This document shows, piece by piece, positions 17,057 to 25,609 of a stretch of DNA of 64,000 nt. A model generated the notes under the pieces. The model had not been told where the DNA came from. It saw only the letters and a program-made list of their open reading frames with translations, and made no database searches. Each line of letters begins with the position of its first letter. Position 1 is the stretch's first letter. Origin of the DNA: SG8-30 sp963715485 (lineage in GTDB: Bacteria; Pseudomonadota; Gammaproteobacteria; Steroidobacterales; Steroidobacteraceae). The translations under genes and the position numbers were made by a program. Location of the stretch: the NCBI GenBank assembly GCA_963715485.1, contig OY970244.1, forward strand, positions 2,356,001 through 2,420,000. The letters run 5' to 3'.

Positions 17057-18152
17057 TCAGAGTCCCTGCTTCAGGCTGGCTTCGAGGAACTGGTCCAGGT
17101 CGCCGTCTAGTACTGCCTGTGTGTTGCCCACCTCGACGCCGGTGCGCAAATCCTTGATGCGCGACTGGTCGAGGACATACGAGCGGATCTGGTGTCCCCA
17201 GCCGACATCCGTCTTCTGGTCCTCCAGCACCTTCGCGGCCGCATTGCGCTTATTGACCTCGAGTTCGTAAAGTTTCGCCTTCAGCATCTTCATGGCAGTA
17301 GAGCGGTTCTTGTGCTGGCTGCGCTCGCCCTGGCAGGCGACCACGATGCCGGATGGAATGTGCCGCAGGCGCACCGCGGAGTCGGTCTTGTTTACGTGCT
17401 GGCCGCCCGCGCCACTGGCGCGGTAGGTGTCGGTCTCGATGTCTGCGGGGTTGACCTCGATGTTGATGTCCTCGTCCACCTCGGGTGAGACGAACACCGA
17501 TGCAAAGGACGTGTGCCTGCGGTTGCCCGAGTCGAACGGTGACTTGCGAACAAGCCTGTGGACGCCCGTCTCGGTCCTGAGCCAGCCGTAGGCATATGAG
17601 CCGTCGATCTTGATCGTCGCGCCCTTGATTCCAGCCACTTCCCCGCGGCTCTCGTCGACCAGATCTGCCTTGAATCCCCGTGCCTCCGCCCAGCGCAGGT
17701 ACATCCGCATGAGCATGTCGGCCCAGTCCTGCGCCTCGGTGCCGCCGGCCCCGGCCTGGATGTCGAGAAAGGCATTGTTTGAGTCCATCTCGCCCGGAAA
17801 CATCCGTGTGAACTCGAGTGTGGCGACGCGCTTCTCGATTGCCGCCGCATCGCGCTCGAGTTCGGCGAAACCGTTGGCATCGTCCTCGGCCTCGACCAGT
17901 TCCAGCAGCTCGGCGGAATCCGTCACGCCCTTGTCGATGGCGTCGAGCTCGACCACCGCAGCCTCCAGGCGAGAGCGCTCGCGCCCGAATTCCTGGGCGC
18001 GCTCCGGCGTGTCCCAGATCTTCGGGTTCTCGAGCTCCCGGTTTATTTCCTCGAGCCGCTCGCGCTTGCGGTCGTACTCAAAGATACCCCCTCAGCGCGT
18101 TCAGGCGCTGTTCGAGTTCCTTGAGGCTGCGGCGAAGGGGCGCTACTTCCAT
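17057..18152 (-). CDS. prfB: Peptide chain release factor 2, with programmed +1 frameshift
   Basis: RF2 terminates translation at UGA and UAA. The first 24 codons run from ATG 18152 to an in-frame TGA at 18078-18080. A +1 shift then gives another 340 residues, for a total near 364, as in E. coli. The UGA/UAA-specific tripeptide SPF lies in RKSPFDSGNRRHTSF, and the catalytic GGQ lies in SGAGGQHVNKTDSAVR. Without the shift, the 3' frame has no proper start (first GTG at 17956). The gene is followed immediately by lysS. Confidence 0.96.
18078..18092 (-). promoter_or_regulatory. prfB programmed frameshift site
   Basis: The minus strand reads AGG GGG TAT CTT TGA: a Shine-Dalgarno-like AGGGGG directly before the slippery CTT and the in-frame TGA. 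This is the classical autoregulatory site at which low RF2 makes the ribosome slip +1. The base after TGA is G, so the shifted codon is GAG (Glu), whereas the E. coli site reads TGAC. Confidence 0.95.
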
Positions 18153-18193
18153 GGGGCGTTCAACTGCTGGGCGAAAGCGGGAATACTAGCAGA

Positions 18194-19924
18194 TCAGGTG
18201 CTTTCGAGTGCCTCCACCATCTCGGCCTTCATCTCCGGCCGGAGCGCGCCACCGAAGTCGCTGGTGTCCAGTCGGTAGGCGAGCCGGACCCGGCACCCTT
18301 TCTCGATCGGAGGTGCCGCCGGATCGGTAAAGTAACCGAAGGCGATGCCCTCGATCGGCCGCGAGACAGTGGCCGGTCTCGCCCAGAACTTCAGATGCCG
18401 CTGTCCGACGACCCGCGATTCGACAATCTCGAACTCGCCGTCGAAGAGCGGTTGCGGAAAGCCCTGCCCCCAGGGTCCGCCATCGCGCAACGCCACTGCG
18501 GTCTCCAGCGTCAATTCGTCGGGGGTCAGCTCGCCGTCGCTCGCGAGAACGCCGCGCATCTGCTCGGGCGACAACCAGCGACCGACTTCCTCCGCGAAAG
18601 CGTCGGCGAAGCGGCGGAAGCTTCCTCGCTGCAGGGTCAGGCCGGCCGCCATGGCGTGTCCACCGAACCGGTCGATCAGGCCGGGATTGCGGGCGTCGAT
18701 GGCCTCGAGCACGTCGCGGACATGGACACCGTCGACGGAGCGCACCGAGCCGCGCAACTCGTCTCCGTCCGCAGGCGCGAACGCGGCCACCGGACGGTGT
18801 ACCCGTTCCTTGACGCGCGAGGCTACCAGCCCGACGACACCTGCATGCCAGGCCTCGTCGAACAGGGTTACGCCCGCCGGCAGGCTGCCTTCCTCGATGC
18901 GGATGCGGCGCAGGATATCGACCGCTTCGCCGCGCATCTTCTCCTCGATGTCGCGGCGCTCCAGGTTCAGCTGGTCGAGTTGTGCCGCAAGCTCGAGCGC
19001 TTCGCCCGGATCGTCGCTCAGCAGGCAGCGTATCCCGACGGTCATGTCATCAATTCGACCCGCGGCGTTCAGCCGCGGCGCAATCGAAAACCCGAGATCG
19101 CGCTCGGACAGGGTTGCGAACTTGCGCCTGGCCACCTCCGCCAGCGCGCGCAGGCCGGCGACGCCGCGGCCGGCACGGATGCGCCGGAGGCCCTCGTTTA
19201 CCAGGATGCGATTGTTCCGGTCCAGGCACACGAGGTCGGCGACGGTACCGAGCGCCACCAGGTCAAGCAGGTCGGCAACCGGCGGCAGGCGCAGGCCGCG
19301 CTCTGCCTCCAGCCGGCGTGTCAGCGCCGCCATCAGGTAAAATGCGACCCCTACTCCCGCCAGCGCCTTGCTGGGAAACGCGGCGCCGGCCAGGTTCGGG
19401 TTGATCATGGCGGCGCAACGCGGGAGCTCCGGACCGGGAAGGTGATGGTCGGTCACCAGTACGTCGATGCCGCGGTGGCGCGCGGCCTCGATACCGCCAT
19501 GTGCAGCGACCCCGTTGTCCACGGTGATGATCAACGCCGGTTGATCGGCTGCCATCTCCTCGACCAGACCGGCGGTTAGTCCGTAGCCGTGTCGCATCCG
19601 GTCCGGGACCCGGAAACCGACGTTCGCGAAGCCCAGCCGGGCGAGGTGCCGGAGTATCAACGCGGTGCTGGTGGCCCCGTCGGCGTCGTAGTCGCCGACA
19701 ATCACAATCCTGGAACCGCTCTGCAGGTAGCCGTGCAGCAGGTCCACCCCGGCCTCCACGCCGTCCAACAGCGAGACCGGAAGCAGGTTCCTGAGGCCCA
19801 GTTCGAGTTCATCGGCCCCGCCGATGCCGCGTGCCGCATAAACCCGCCTCAGCACCGGATGCAGCGAGTCGGGCAACGCGGACGACTCGGGGGCCTTGCG
19901 CCTGACAATCTCAGGTCGTTTCAT
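18194..19924 (-). CDS. recJ: Single-stranded-DNA exonuclease RecJ
   Basis: RecJ is a 5'-3' single-strand exonuclease of the DHH family, used in recombination and mismatch repair. The product has 576 residues. The DHH motif I is GDYDADGATST (about 77-87) and a later TDHHLPG supplies the DHH triad. The DHHA1 domain contains FGGHAMAAGLTL, and a C-terminal OB-like domain follows. I chose the ATG at 19924, which gives the MKRPEIVRRK start; six more codons are open upstream. The gene precedes prfB by 41 bases, and the DUF498 gene diverges from it. Confidence 0.96.
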   Translation of the reverse strand: MKRPEIVRRKAPESSALPDSLHPVLRRVYAARGIGGADELELGLRNLLPVSLLDGVEAGVDLLHGYLQSGSRIVIVGDYDADGATSTALILRHLARLGFANVGFRVPDRMRHGYGLTAGLVEEMAADQPALIITVDNGVAAHGGIEAARHRGIDVLVTDHHLPGPELPRCAAMINPNLAGAAFPSKALAGVGVAFYLMAALTRRLEAERGLRLPPVADLLDLVALGTVADLVCLDRNNRILVNEGLRRIRAGRGVAGLRALAEVARRKFATLSERDLGFSIAPRLNAAGRIDDMTVGIRCLLSDDPGEALELAAQLDQLNLERRDIEEKMRGEAVDILRRIRIEEGSLPAGVTLFDEAWHAGVVGLVASRVKERVHRPVAAFAPADGDELRGSVRSVDGVHVRDVLEAIDARNPGLIDRFGGHAMAAGLTLQRGSFRRFADAFAEEVGRWLSPEQMRGVLASDGELTPDELTLETAVALRDGGPWGQGFPQPLFDGEFEIVESRVVGQRHLKFWARPATVSRPIEGIAFGYFTDPAAPPIEKGCRVRLAYRLDTSDFGGALRPEMKAEMVEALEST

Positions 19925-20068
19925 CGCGACACCTGGTGCCACACAGGCCGCGACGCATGGTTGCCCTGGGCAGGCATCGAGATGTCGGCGATGGCGATGT
20001 CAGGCGGCGTCATGGGCCGCACATGATACCGGCCATGACGGACCCGGGCCGGTATAGTTGGAGGCCAG

Positions 20069-20437
20069 ATGAAGTTCACGCTCGAAAACTCCGCGGCACT
20101 GAATGCCGTGACTGCACGCGCCCCCGGCGAAGTGCGCATCGGCACGCGCCTGTTCCGCAACAGCGTAGTCGTCAGCCCAACCGCCATCGTTGAGGACTGG
20201 CAGGCCAACGACGCTGCCCGGCTGGTCGAGGAAGACGTCGAGACGATCCTCGGCCTCGGGCCGGAAATCGTCCTGCTCGGTACCGGGGAGCGGCAGGTCT
20301 TTCCTACGCCCCGCGTCCATGCGGCGATCGCCGCGCGGGGTGTTGGCTTCGAGGTCATGGACAACGGCGCCGCCTGCCGAACCTACAACGTCCTGCTCGC
20401 CGAAGGCCGCAACGTCGTCCTGGCATTGATCCTCTGA
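20069..20437 (+). CDS. Mth938-like / DUF498 domain protein
   Basis: The product is a 122-residue protein of the DUF498 (Mth938-like, NDUFAF3-related) family. The conserved core reads VEDWQAND, then EIVLLGTGERQVFPTP and a late GVGFEVMDNGAACRTYNVLLAEGR. The eukaryotic relative NDUFAF3 assists complex I assembly; the bacterial function is not established. A good ribosome-binding site (GGAGG) lies 4 bases before the ATG. The gene diverges from recJ and is followed by the tandem repeat array. Confidence 0.85.
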   Translation: MKFTLENSAALNAVTARAPGEVRIGTRLFRNSVVVSPTAIVEDWQANDAARLVEEDVETILGLGPEIVLLGTGERQVFPTPRVHAAIAARGVGFEVMDNGAACRTYNVLLAEGRNVVLALIL

Positions 20438-20497
20438 CGGCAGCGGTCACCCGCCGCGCTTGCGGATCATTGCCAGCTTTGCAAGACACATGTGCGC

Positions 20498-21116
20498 TGG
20501 CCCGACCGGCCCTCGTCGCCCGCGCAGAGCGTCACGACGCCACGCCGGCACGCGGCCAGGGCGGGGAGTTACCCCTGCAGCGACTGTCGGCTTTCGGAGC
20601 GAAAGGGGGAATTCCCGCCCGCAGCCAGCGGGCCGGTCAAGACCATTGTGGTGGACTCATCGTTCGGGCGGGCGCTAGTCGGCCTGGCCGGCCCTGCGCT
20701 CGCTCGGAAAGGCAGAAACTCACTCGCTCCGGGGACCAGTCCTCCCGCGCCCGCGCGGATCGGCGCTGTGGCAAACGGCTGGCGCGCAGCCAGGGCGGGG
20801 TTCCCCCTGAAGCGACTGTCGGCTTTCGGAGCGAAAGGGGGAACTCCCCGCCCGCCGCCAGCGGGCCGGCCCGGACTATTGCCATAGCGTCATCAGAAAG
20901 GCAGGCGCTGGTCAGGCCGGCCCACGCTGCGCTCGCTCGGAAAGGCAGAAACTCGCTCGCTTCGGTGGCCGGCCCTCCCGCGCCCGTGCGTGTCGTCACG
21001 CTGCCGCCAACCCGCACGCATGCGAGGCCAGGGTTTCTCAGCGAGCGACTGTCGATTTTCGGAGCGAAAGGGGGAATTCCCCGCCCGCAGCCAGCGGGCC
21101 GGCCCGGGCCATTGCG
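20498..21116. repeat. Tandem array of three about 232-bp units with conserved hairpins
   Basis: The gene-free stretch 20438-21147 lies between convergent DUF498 and nlpD genes. It holds three diverged copies of a unit with period 232 and 233 (hairpin 1 starts at 20591, 20823 and 21056). Each copy carries three consecutive hairpins. They are CTTTC(GGAGC)GAAAG, then GGGG(AATT)CCCC, then CCCGC(AGCCA)GCGGG. Unit 3 has TTTTC, keeping a wobble pair. A second block, TGCGCTCGCTCGGAAAGG onward, occurs at 20695 and 20928, with a partial trace at 20498-20540. The periods are not multiples of three, so the array is unlikely to be coding. Confidence 0.85.
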
Positions 21117-21147
21117 CCGCCCTCGGCATTCAAGCGGGCGCCGGCCG

Positions 21148-21864
21148 TCAACGCCGCGGCAACTGCGACAGCGGGTCGATCGGCGTGCCCTCGATGCGGA
21201 TTTCGAAGTACAGCATCGGCTGCTGCCCCGTCCCCAGGCCCATGGTCGCGATTCGCTGGCCCGCCCTCACCTCTTCGCCTTCCTGCACCAGCACCGACGA
21301 GTTGTGTCCATAGGCGGTCAGCCAGCCGCGGGCGTGGTTGACGATGATGACCTCGCCGTAGCCGAGCAAGCCGCTACCCGTGTACACAACCTTGCCATCG
21401 GCGGCGGCGAGTACGGCCTGGCCGAGCGTGCCGTCTATCCTGAGGCCAACCCCGCCGGAAGGCTGGCGCACGGGGCCAGCGACGCGACCGCCCTGCACCG
21501 GCCAGATCCAGGGCGGCGCCGGAGGCAGGGCAGCCGGCGGTCCGGTCGAACGTGGTTTCGCCGGACCGGTGCCGGTGGACTGCTGCGTGGCTGCGCCGCC
21601 CCGGGGCGGTCGCAGGCGCAGGCGTTGACCGACATCGATGCGGTAATCGCGGCCGATGCCGTTCCAGCGCGCGATATCACGGTAGTCGAGGCCGTAGCGC
21701 CAACCGATCGAGTACAGCGTGTCGCCCGAGTGGACGACGTAGTACTCGGGTGGCTGGCGCTTGCGGGGTTCGCCGCCGCAGGCCGCGACCAGCACGGCAG
21801 CAGCCAGCAACAGACAAACCAGCCTGCGAATTCCCTGGTGCCGTCCGGATCGGGAGCCGTGCAT
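21148..21864 (-). CDS. nlpD: NlpD-like lipoprotein, LysM plus degenerate M23 domain
   Basis: The product is a 238-residue lipoprotein. A signal peptide ends in lipobox LVAAC (Cys about 29). A LysM domain starts at YYVVHSGDTLYSIGWRYGLD, a Pro/Thr-rich linker follows, then an M23 (LytM) domain. The M23 zinc ligands are missing: the first site reads GVGLRIDG without His and the HxH site reads LYFEIRIEG. It is therefore probably an amidase activator such as NlpD/EnvC rather than a hydrolase. It is the last gene of surE-pcm-nlpD. The usual downstream rpoS is absent here, replaced by the repeat array. Confidence 0.9.
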   Translation of the reverse strand: MHGSRSGRHQGIRRLVCLLLAAAVLVAACGGEPRKRQPPEYYVVHSGDTLYSIGWRYGLDYRDIARWNGIGRDYRIDVGQRLRLRPPRGGAATQQSTGTGPAKPRSTGPPAALPPAPPWIWPVQGGRVAGPVRQPSGGVGLRIDGTLGQAVLAAADGKVVYTGSGLLGYGEVIIVNHARGWLTAYGHNSSVLVQEGEEVRAGQRIATMGLGTGQQPMLYFEIRIEGTPIDPLSQLPRR

Positions 21865-21883
21865 TGACCTGCGCGCGGGCGGC

Positions 21884-22552
21884 CTAGGAGATGCCGCCCA
21901 CGAGTGGCACGAAGCTGACGAAACCGAGCCGCTCACGAATGTACTGATCGCCGCGTCGCGTCAGCCGCAGCAGTTCCTGCTGCCCCTCGGGACCGATCGG
22001 GGCCACCAGCCTGCCGCCGTCCTTGAGTTGCTCGAGGAGTTTCATTGGCACCGCGTGCGGCGCGGCCGCGACCAGGATGGCGTCGAATGGCGCCAGGCTC
22101 TTCCAGCCGTCGGCACCATCGGCATGCTTGAACCGGACATTCTTCAGGCCGAGTTCCTTGACCCGCTGCCTGGCCTTGTCGAGCAGCGGTGCGATGCGCT
22201 CGATGCTGTAGAGCTTGCCTACGAGCGGTGCGAGCACCGCCGTCTGATAGCCACAACCGGTGCCTACCTCGAGGACCTTTTCCGGTGTGCCACCGACTGT
22301 CACCGCCTCGGTCATCCGCGCAACCACATAAGGCTGCGAGATAGTCTGACCGAAGCCGATGGGCAATGCGGTGTCCTCGTAGGCGCGGCTGGCGAGCGCT
22401 TCGTCCATGAACAGGTGGCGCGGCACGTTGCGGATACGGTCTAGTACCCGCGGGTCGCGGATTCCCTGCTCCATGAGCCGCTGGATCAGCCGCTCGCGGG
22501 TCCGGGCCGAGGTCATGCCGATGCCGGAATGCCCGCTGCCGCTGTCTTGCAT
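21884..22552 (-). CDS. pcm: Protein-L-isoaspartate O-methyltransferase
   Basis: Pcm repairs age-damaged proteins by methylating L-isoaspartyl residues with S-adenosylmethionine. The product has 222 residues from ATG 22552, which overlaps the surE stop by one base; ATG 22516 is an alternative. Motifs include PIGFGQTISQPYVVARM, the SAM-binding VLEVGTGCGYQTAVLAPL, and the post-I YSIERI. The surE-pcm-nlpD order is conserved across gammaproteobacteria. Confidence 0.96.
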   Translation of the reverse strand: MQDSGSGHSGIGMTSARTRERLIQRLMEQGIRDPRVLDRIRNVPRHLFMDEALASRAYEDTALPIGFGQTISQPYVVARMTEAVTVGGTPEKVLEVGTGCGYQTAVLAPLVGKLYSIERIAPLLDKARQRVKELGLKNVRFKHADGADGWKSLAPFDAILVAAAPHAVPMKLLEQLKDGGRLVAPIGPEGQQELLRLTRRGDQYIRERLGFVSFVPLVGGIS

Positions 22553-23313
22553 CACGTGTTGGGCTCCTGCAGCCAGGCACGCAGTCCGTCGATGGCACCG
22601 TGCCGTGTCAGGTCGACCTGCAGCGGCGTCACCGAAACGAAACCGTTGGCGACCGCATGGAAGTCCGTGCCGGGCCCCGCATCCTGCCCGGGCCCCGCCG
22701 CCCCGATCCAATAGATGTCGCGACCGCGCGGGTCACGTGCCTTGACGACGGCTTCGGCGCGATGCCGATAGCCCAGGCGGGTCGCCTCGAATCCCCGGAT
22801 CTTCTCGAACGGTAGATCGGGCACGTTGACGTTCAATATGGTCGACTGGTGCAGCGGTTCCGACAGGAGTCGGTCGACGAGGCTCCTCGCTACGCGCGCG
22901 GCGGTTTCGAAATGCCGGGCCTGGCCACGCTCGGGAACCAGCGATACCGCAATCGTAGGCAGTCCCAGGAATCGGCCCTCGACCGCCGCCGCGACCGTCC
23001 CGGAGTAGAGCACGTCGTCGCCCAGGTTGGCACCATCGTTGACACCGGATACCACCATGTCGAATTCGTGATCGAACAACCCGGTGATGGCCAGGTGAAC
23101 ACAGTCGGTCGGCGTGCCATTGATCACGTACCAGACGTCTTCTTCGGCCTGTTGCACGCGCAGGGGCGCGTCGAGCGTCAGCGAGTTGCTGGCGCCGCTG
23201 CGGTTGCGGTCCGGCGCGACCACGGTAAGTGGCGCGACGCCGGACAACGCGTCTTTCAGGCTACGCAGGCCCGGCGCCCGGTACCCGTCGTCGTTGGCTA
23301 GCAGGATCTTCAC
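22552..23313 (-). CDS. surE: 5'/3'-nucleotidase SurE
   Basis: SurE is a stationary-phase survival nucleotidase and exopolyphosphatase. The product has 253 residues. The GTG at 23313 gives the canonical KILLANDDGYRAPG start, with the metal-binding Asp-Asp pair. The DRNRSGASNSLT motif, the SGVNDGANLGDDVLYSGTV block and a late FVSVTPLQVDLT follow. The frame is open 26 codons further upstream but without family similarity. It overlaps pcm by one base. Confidence 0.96.
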   Translation of the reverse strand: MKILLANDDGYRAPGLRSLKDALSGVAPLTVVAPDRNRSGASNSLTLDAPLRVQQAEEDVWYVINGTPTDCVHLAITGLFDHEFDMVVSGVNDGANLGDDVLYSGTVAAAVEGRFLGLPTIAVSLVPERGQARHFETAARVARSLVDRLLSEPLHQSTILNVNVPDLPFEKIRGFEATRLGYRHRAEAVVKARDPRGRDIYWIGAAGPGQDAGPGTDFHAVANGFVSVTPLQVDLTRHGAIDGLRAWLQEPNT

Positions 23314-23401
23314 GGCCAGTCTTCGAATTTGATGCCCGGGTCGTGTGGCGGGCGACGGGGCAATATACTCGAAACCGAGGTCCGACCCCACTTGAACGGC
23401 G

Positions 23402-23430
23402 GGGGACAGTCCCCTGCGGGGACAGTTCCC
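23402..23430. repeat. Paired GGGGACAGTCCCC palindromes between surE and smr
   Basis: GGGGACAGTCCCC at 23402-23414 is followed by GGGGACAGTTCCC at 23418-23430, in the 164-base gap between divergent surE and the Smr gene. This is a member of the dispersed palindrome family described for 15452-15533. Confidence 0.7.
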
Positions 23431-23477
23431 GTATCGTGCTGAACCCGGCCTCTCCGATCGACAATCGCAGGACCGCC

Positions 23478-23999
23478 ATGAACGAAGACGAGAAGGAACT
23501 CTTCCGACAAGCCGTCGTCGGCGCCAAGCCGCTCGAACGGGACCGGCATGAGCCGGCGAGACTCCGTCCCCGGCCGCAGGCCATCTTCCGGCGAGCCGAC
23601 GAACAGGCCGTGCTGGACGAGAGCCTGACCCACCATGCCGCGGATCTCGGCGTCGAGACCGGCGACGAGATCCTGTTCAGGCGACCCGGACTGCCGGAGA
23701 GGCTGCTGCGTGACCTGCGCCGCGGCCGCTTCGCGATCGAGGACGAACTTGACCTGCACGGCCTCATCGCCGTCGAAGCACGCGATGCCGTGCGGGACTT
23801 CCTTGCCCAGGCCGTGGCGCGGAGGCGGAGCTGTGTGCGGATCATTCACGGCAAGGGCCGTGGCTCGGGTCCGCGCGGACCAGTGCTGAAGAAATCGGTC
23901 AACCTGTGGCTGCGCAAGAACGAGTCGGTGTTCGCCTTCTGCTCGGCGCGCCCGGCGCATGGTGGAACCGGTGCGATATGCGTGCTGCTCAAGCGCTGA
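23478..23999 (+). CDS. Smr-domain endonuclease-like protein
   Basis: The product is a 173-residue protein with a C-terminal Smr domain. DELDLHGLIAVEARDAVRDF is the conserved LDLHG motif and IIHGKGRGSG is the HGxG nucleic-acid-binding loop. The N-terminal half (ELFRQAVVGAKPL) matches the SmrA/SmrB-type proteins of gammaproteobacteria. SmrB in E. coli cleaves mRNA at collided ribosomes; which paralog this is cannot be told from one gene. It converges with truD and diverges from surE, splitting the commonly adjacent truD-surE pair. Confidence 0.88.
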   Translation: MNEDEKELFRQAVVGAKPLERDRHEPARLRPRPQAIFRRADEQAVLDESLTHHAADLGVETGDEILFRRPGLPERLLRDLRRGRFAIEDELDLHGLIAVEARDAVRDFLAQAVARRRSCVRIIHGKGRGSGPRGPVLKKSVNLWLRKNESVFAFCSARPAHGGTGAICVLLKR

Positions 24000-24032
24000 C
24001 CGGCCACCTGCAGGAGCTGTGGCACGGATCCC

Positions 24033-25124
24033 CTATTCCTCGCCGCCGGGCAGCGCGGCAGCATCAAAGTCGAGCAGTTCGCGCAGCACAGCCGTGGCAA
24101 ACGCACCGCGTGGGAGTTCGAAGGCGACATGGAGGCCATCGCTGTCGATCGACCATTCCAGGCCGTTGACCAGCAGTCGCAGCGGCCGGCGTGATGCCTC
24201 GAGGCCCGCTTCCCTGAGCATGGAAATCAGGCCATCCAGCGGCGCCAGCGCAGCTGCCTCGACCGCGGCCGCCTCGCCCGCCGGCGGCAGGCCACGTTCA
24301 CCCGCAAGGGGCCCGGACGGATGTATGTCCCTGGCTTCGCAGCGCCCCACCAGGACCGGATCGATGTCCTCCGCAAGGAAGACGCTGCCTGAGCCGGCCA
24401 GGTTGACAACCTCGCCCGGCAGCAGCCGGTTCCAGTCGCCTCGTGTCACGCGTGCCGCCAGCACCGTGTTGAATGCCAGCGAGCGCGCGGCCGAGAGGAT
24501 GAAGCCACGCGTGTCCCGATCACGCGGCAGCTGGCCGGTATCCAGCCAGGCCTGGACGCGCGATAGATTTCTTCCATGTATCCCGAAGCGCTGCGGCCCG
24601 AAGTAATTTGGCACGCCCTGGGCCGACAGCTGCCCGAGTCGGGTCGGCAGCGACTCGGCATCTCCACCGAGGTCGCGCACGGCAATGCGGAACCGGTTGC
24701 CGGCGAGCGCCCCACGCCTGAGTTTTCGCGAATGGGGATGGGCCTCGAGAACCCTGAATCCTTCTCCCTGGCAGGCACGCCATTCCTCGAGCGGGCGGCC
24801 TGACGGCACCGAGAACCACTGCGTCGCTACCGCACGGCGGTCCTTGAGCCCGGCGAAACCAACGTCAGCCGCCCGCACTCCGCCGAACCGGGCCAGCACC
24901 CGCGCAACGTAGAGCGTGTTCGCGTCCGTCTTCTCGACGGAAAGCATCAGGTGGGCGGAGCCACCGTCCGGCGCGAAGCCGAGCTGCTCCTCGACAATGA
25001 AGTCCTCTGGCGCAGCGCGCAGGCGACCAGTCACTTGCGGAATACCCAGCGCGCGGGGCGGGTCAAGGGCCGCGGCAAGCCATTTCGTGGGGATCTCCGC
25101 CCCCTCGTCCGGGCTGCCGGTCAC
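24033..25124 (-). CDS. truD: tRNA pseudouridine-13 synthase
   Basis: TruD forms pseudouridine at position 13 of tRNA-Glu. The product has 363 residues. The N-terminal PEDFIVEEQLGF motif and the catalytic Asp95 in FAGLKDRRAVATQWFSV are clear, as is the NYFGPQRFG block. The GTG start at 25124 overlaps the ispF stop as GTGA. The ispD-ispF-truD order is standard. Confidence 0.96.
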   Translation of the reverse strand: MTGSPDEGAEIPTKWLAAALDPPRALGIPQVTGRLRAAPEDFIVEEQLGFAPDGGSAHLMLSVEKTDANTLYVARVLARFGGVRAADVGFAGLKDRRAVATQWFSVPSGRPLEEWRACQGEGFRVLEAHPHSRKLRRGALAGNRFRIAVRDLGGDAESLPTRLGQLSAQGVPNYFGPQRFGIHGRNLSRVQAWLDTGQLPRDRDTRGFILSAARSLAFNTVLAARVTRGDWNRLLPGEVVNLAGSGSVFLAEDIDPVLVGRCEARDIHPSGPLAGERGLPPAGEAAAVEAAALAPLDGLISMLREAGLEASRRPLRLLVNGLEWSIDSDGLHVAFELPRGAFATAVLRELLDFDAAALPGGEE

Positions 25125-25609
25125 CGGGTGCCGGCGTCCGCTGCCGCCAGCAGCACGCTCGCCTGCGCAGCAATACCCTCGGCCCGACCGACGAATCCCA
25201 GGCCCTCGGTCGTTGTTGCCTTGACGCTTACCAGCGCAGTTTCGATGCCGAGGTCGGCAGCGATATTTTCACGCATCGCCTCGCGATGGGGTCCGATGCG
25301 CGGCGCCTGGGCGAGCACCGTGACATCGCAGTTCAGTACCCGGTAACCCTTGCCGGCGACGAGCCCGGCGACCTGCCTGAGCAGCGCGCGGCTGTCAGCG
25401 CCCCGCCAGGCGGGATCGGTATCGGGAAAGATCAGTCCGATATCACCGCCCGCGATTGCACCCAGCAACGCATCCGCGAGCGCATGCAGCACGACGTCGC
25501 CGTCAGAGTGCGCCATCAGCCCGGCTGTGTGCGCAATGCGTACCCCACCGAGCATGACGTGGTCGCCTGGCCCGAATGCGTGCACGTCAAAGCCGCTGCC
25601 TATCCTCAC
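25121..25609 (-). CDS. ispF: 2-C-methyl-D-erythritol 2,4-cyclodiphosphate synthase
   Basis: IspF closes the cyclodiphosphate ring in the MEP isoprenoid pathway. The product has 162 residues. Metal ligands Asp8 and His10 lie in RIGSGFDVHAFGPGD, and the conserved LMAHSDGDVVLHALADALLGA follows. Late FVGRAEGIAAQASVLL is typical. It overlaps ispD by four bases upstream and truD by four bases downstream. Dxr, another MEP enzyme, is encoded at 52-53.2 kb. Confidence 0.97.
   Translation of the reverse strand: MRIGSGFDVHAFGPGDHVMLGGVRIAHTAGLMAHSDGDVVLHALADALLGAIAGGDIGLIFPDTDPAWRGADSRALLRQVAGLVAGKGYRVLNCDVTVLAQAPRIGPHREAMRENIAADLGIETALVSVKATTTEGLGFVGRAEGIAAQASVLLAAADAGTR

Noticed and set aside
20498..21116. 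CRISPR array
   Set aside because: Only three units of about 232 bp, diverged throughout, without short identical repeats and spacers; no cas genes nearby.
21148..21864. Active M23 endopeptidase
   Set aside because: The zinc-ligand histidines of both motifs are absent, so an enzymatic role is unlikely.
20470..21867. A 465-codon plus-strand frame across the repeat array and antisense to nlpD
   Set aside because: The repeat units fall in different frames (periods 232 and 233), the peptide is low-complexity, and the 3' half is antisense to a clear nlpD gene. It is open because of high GC content.
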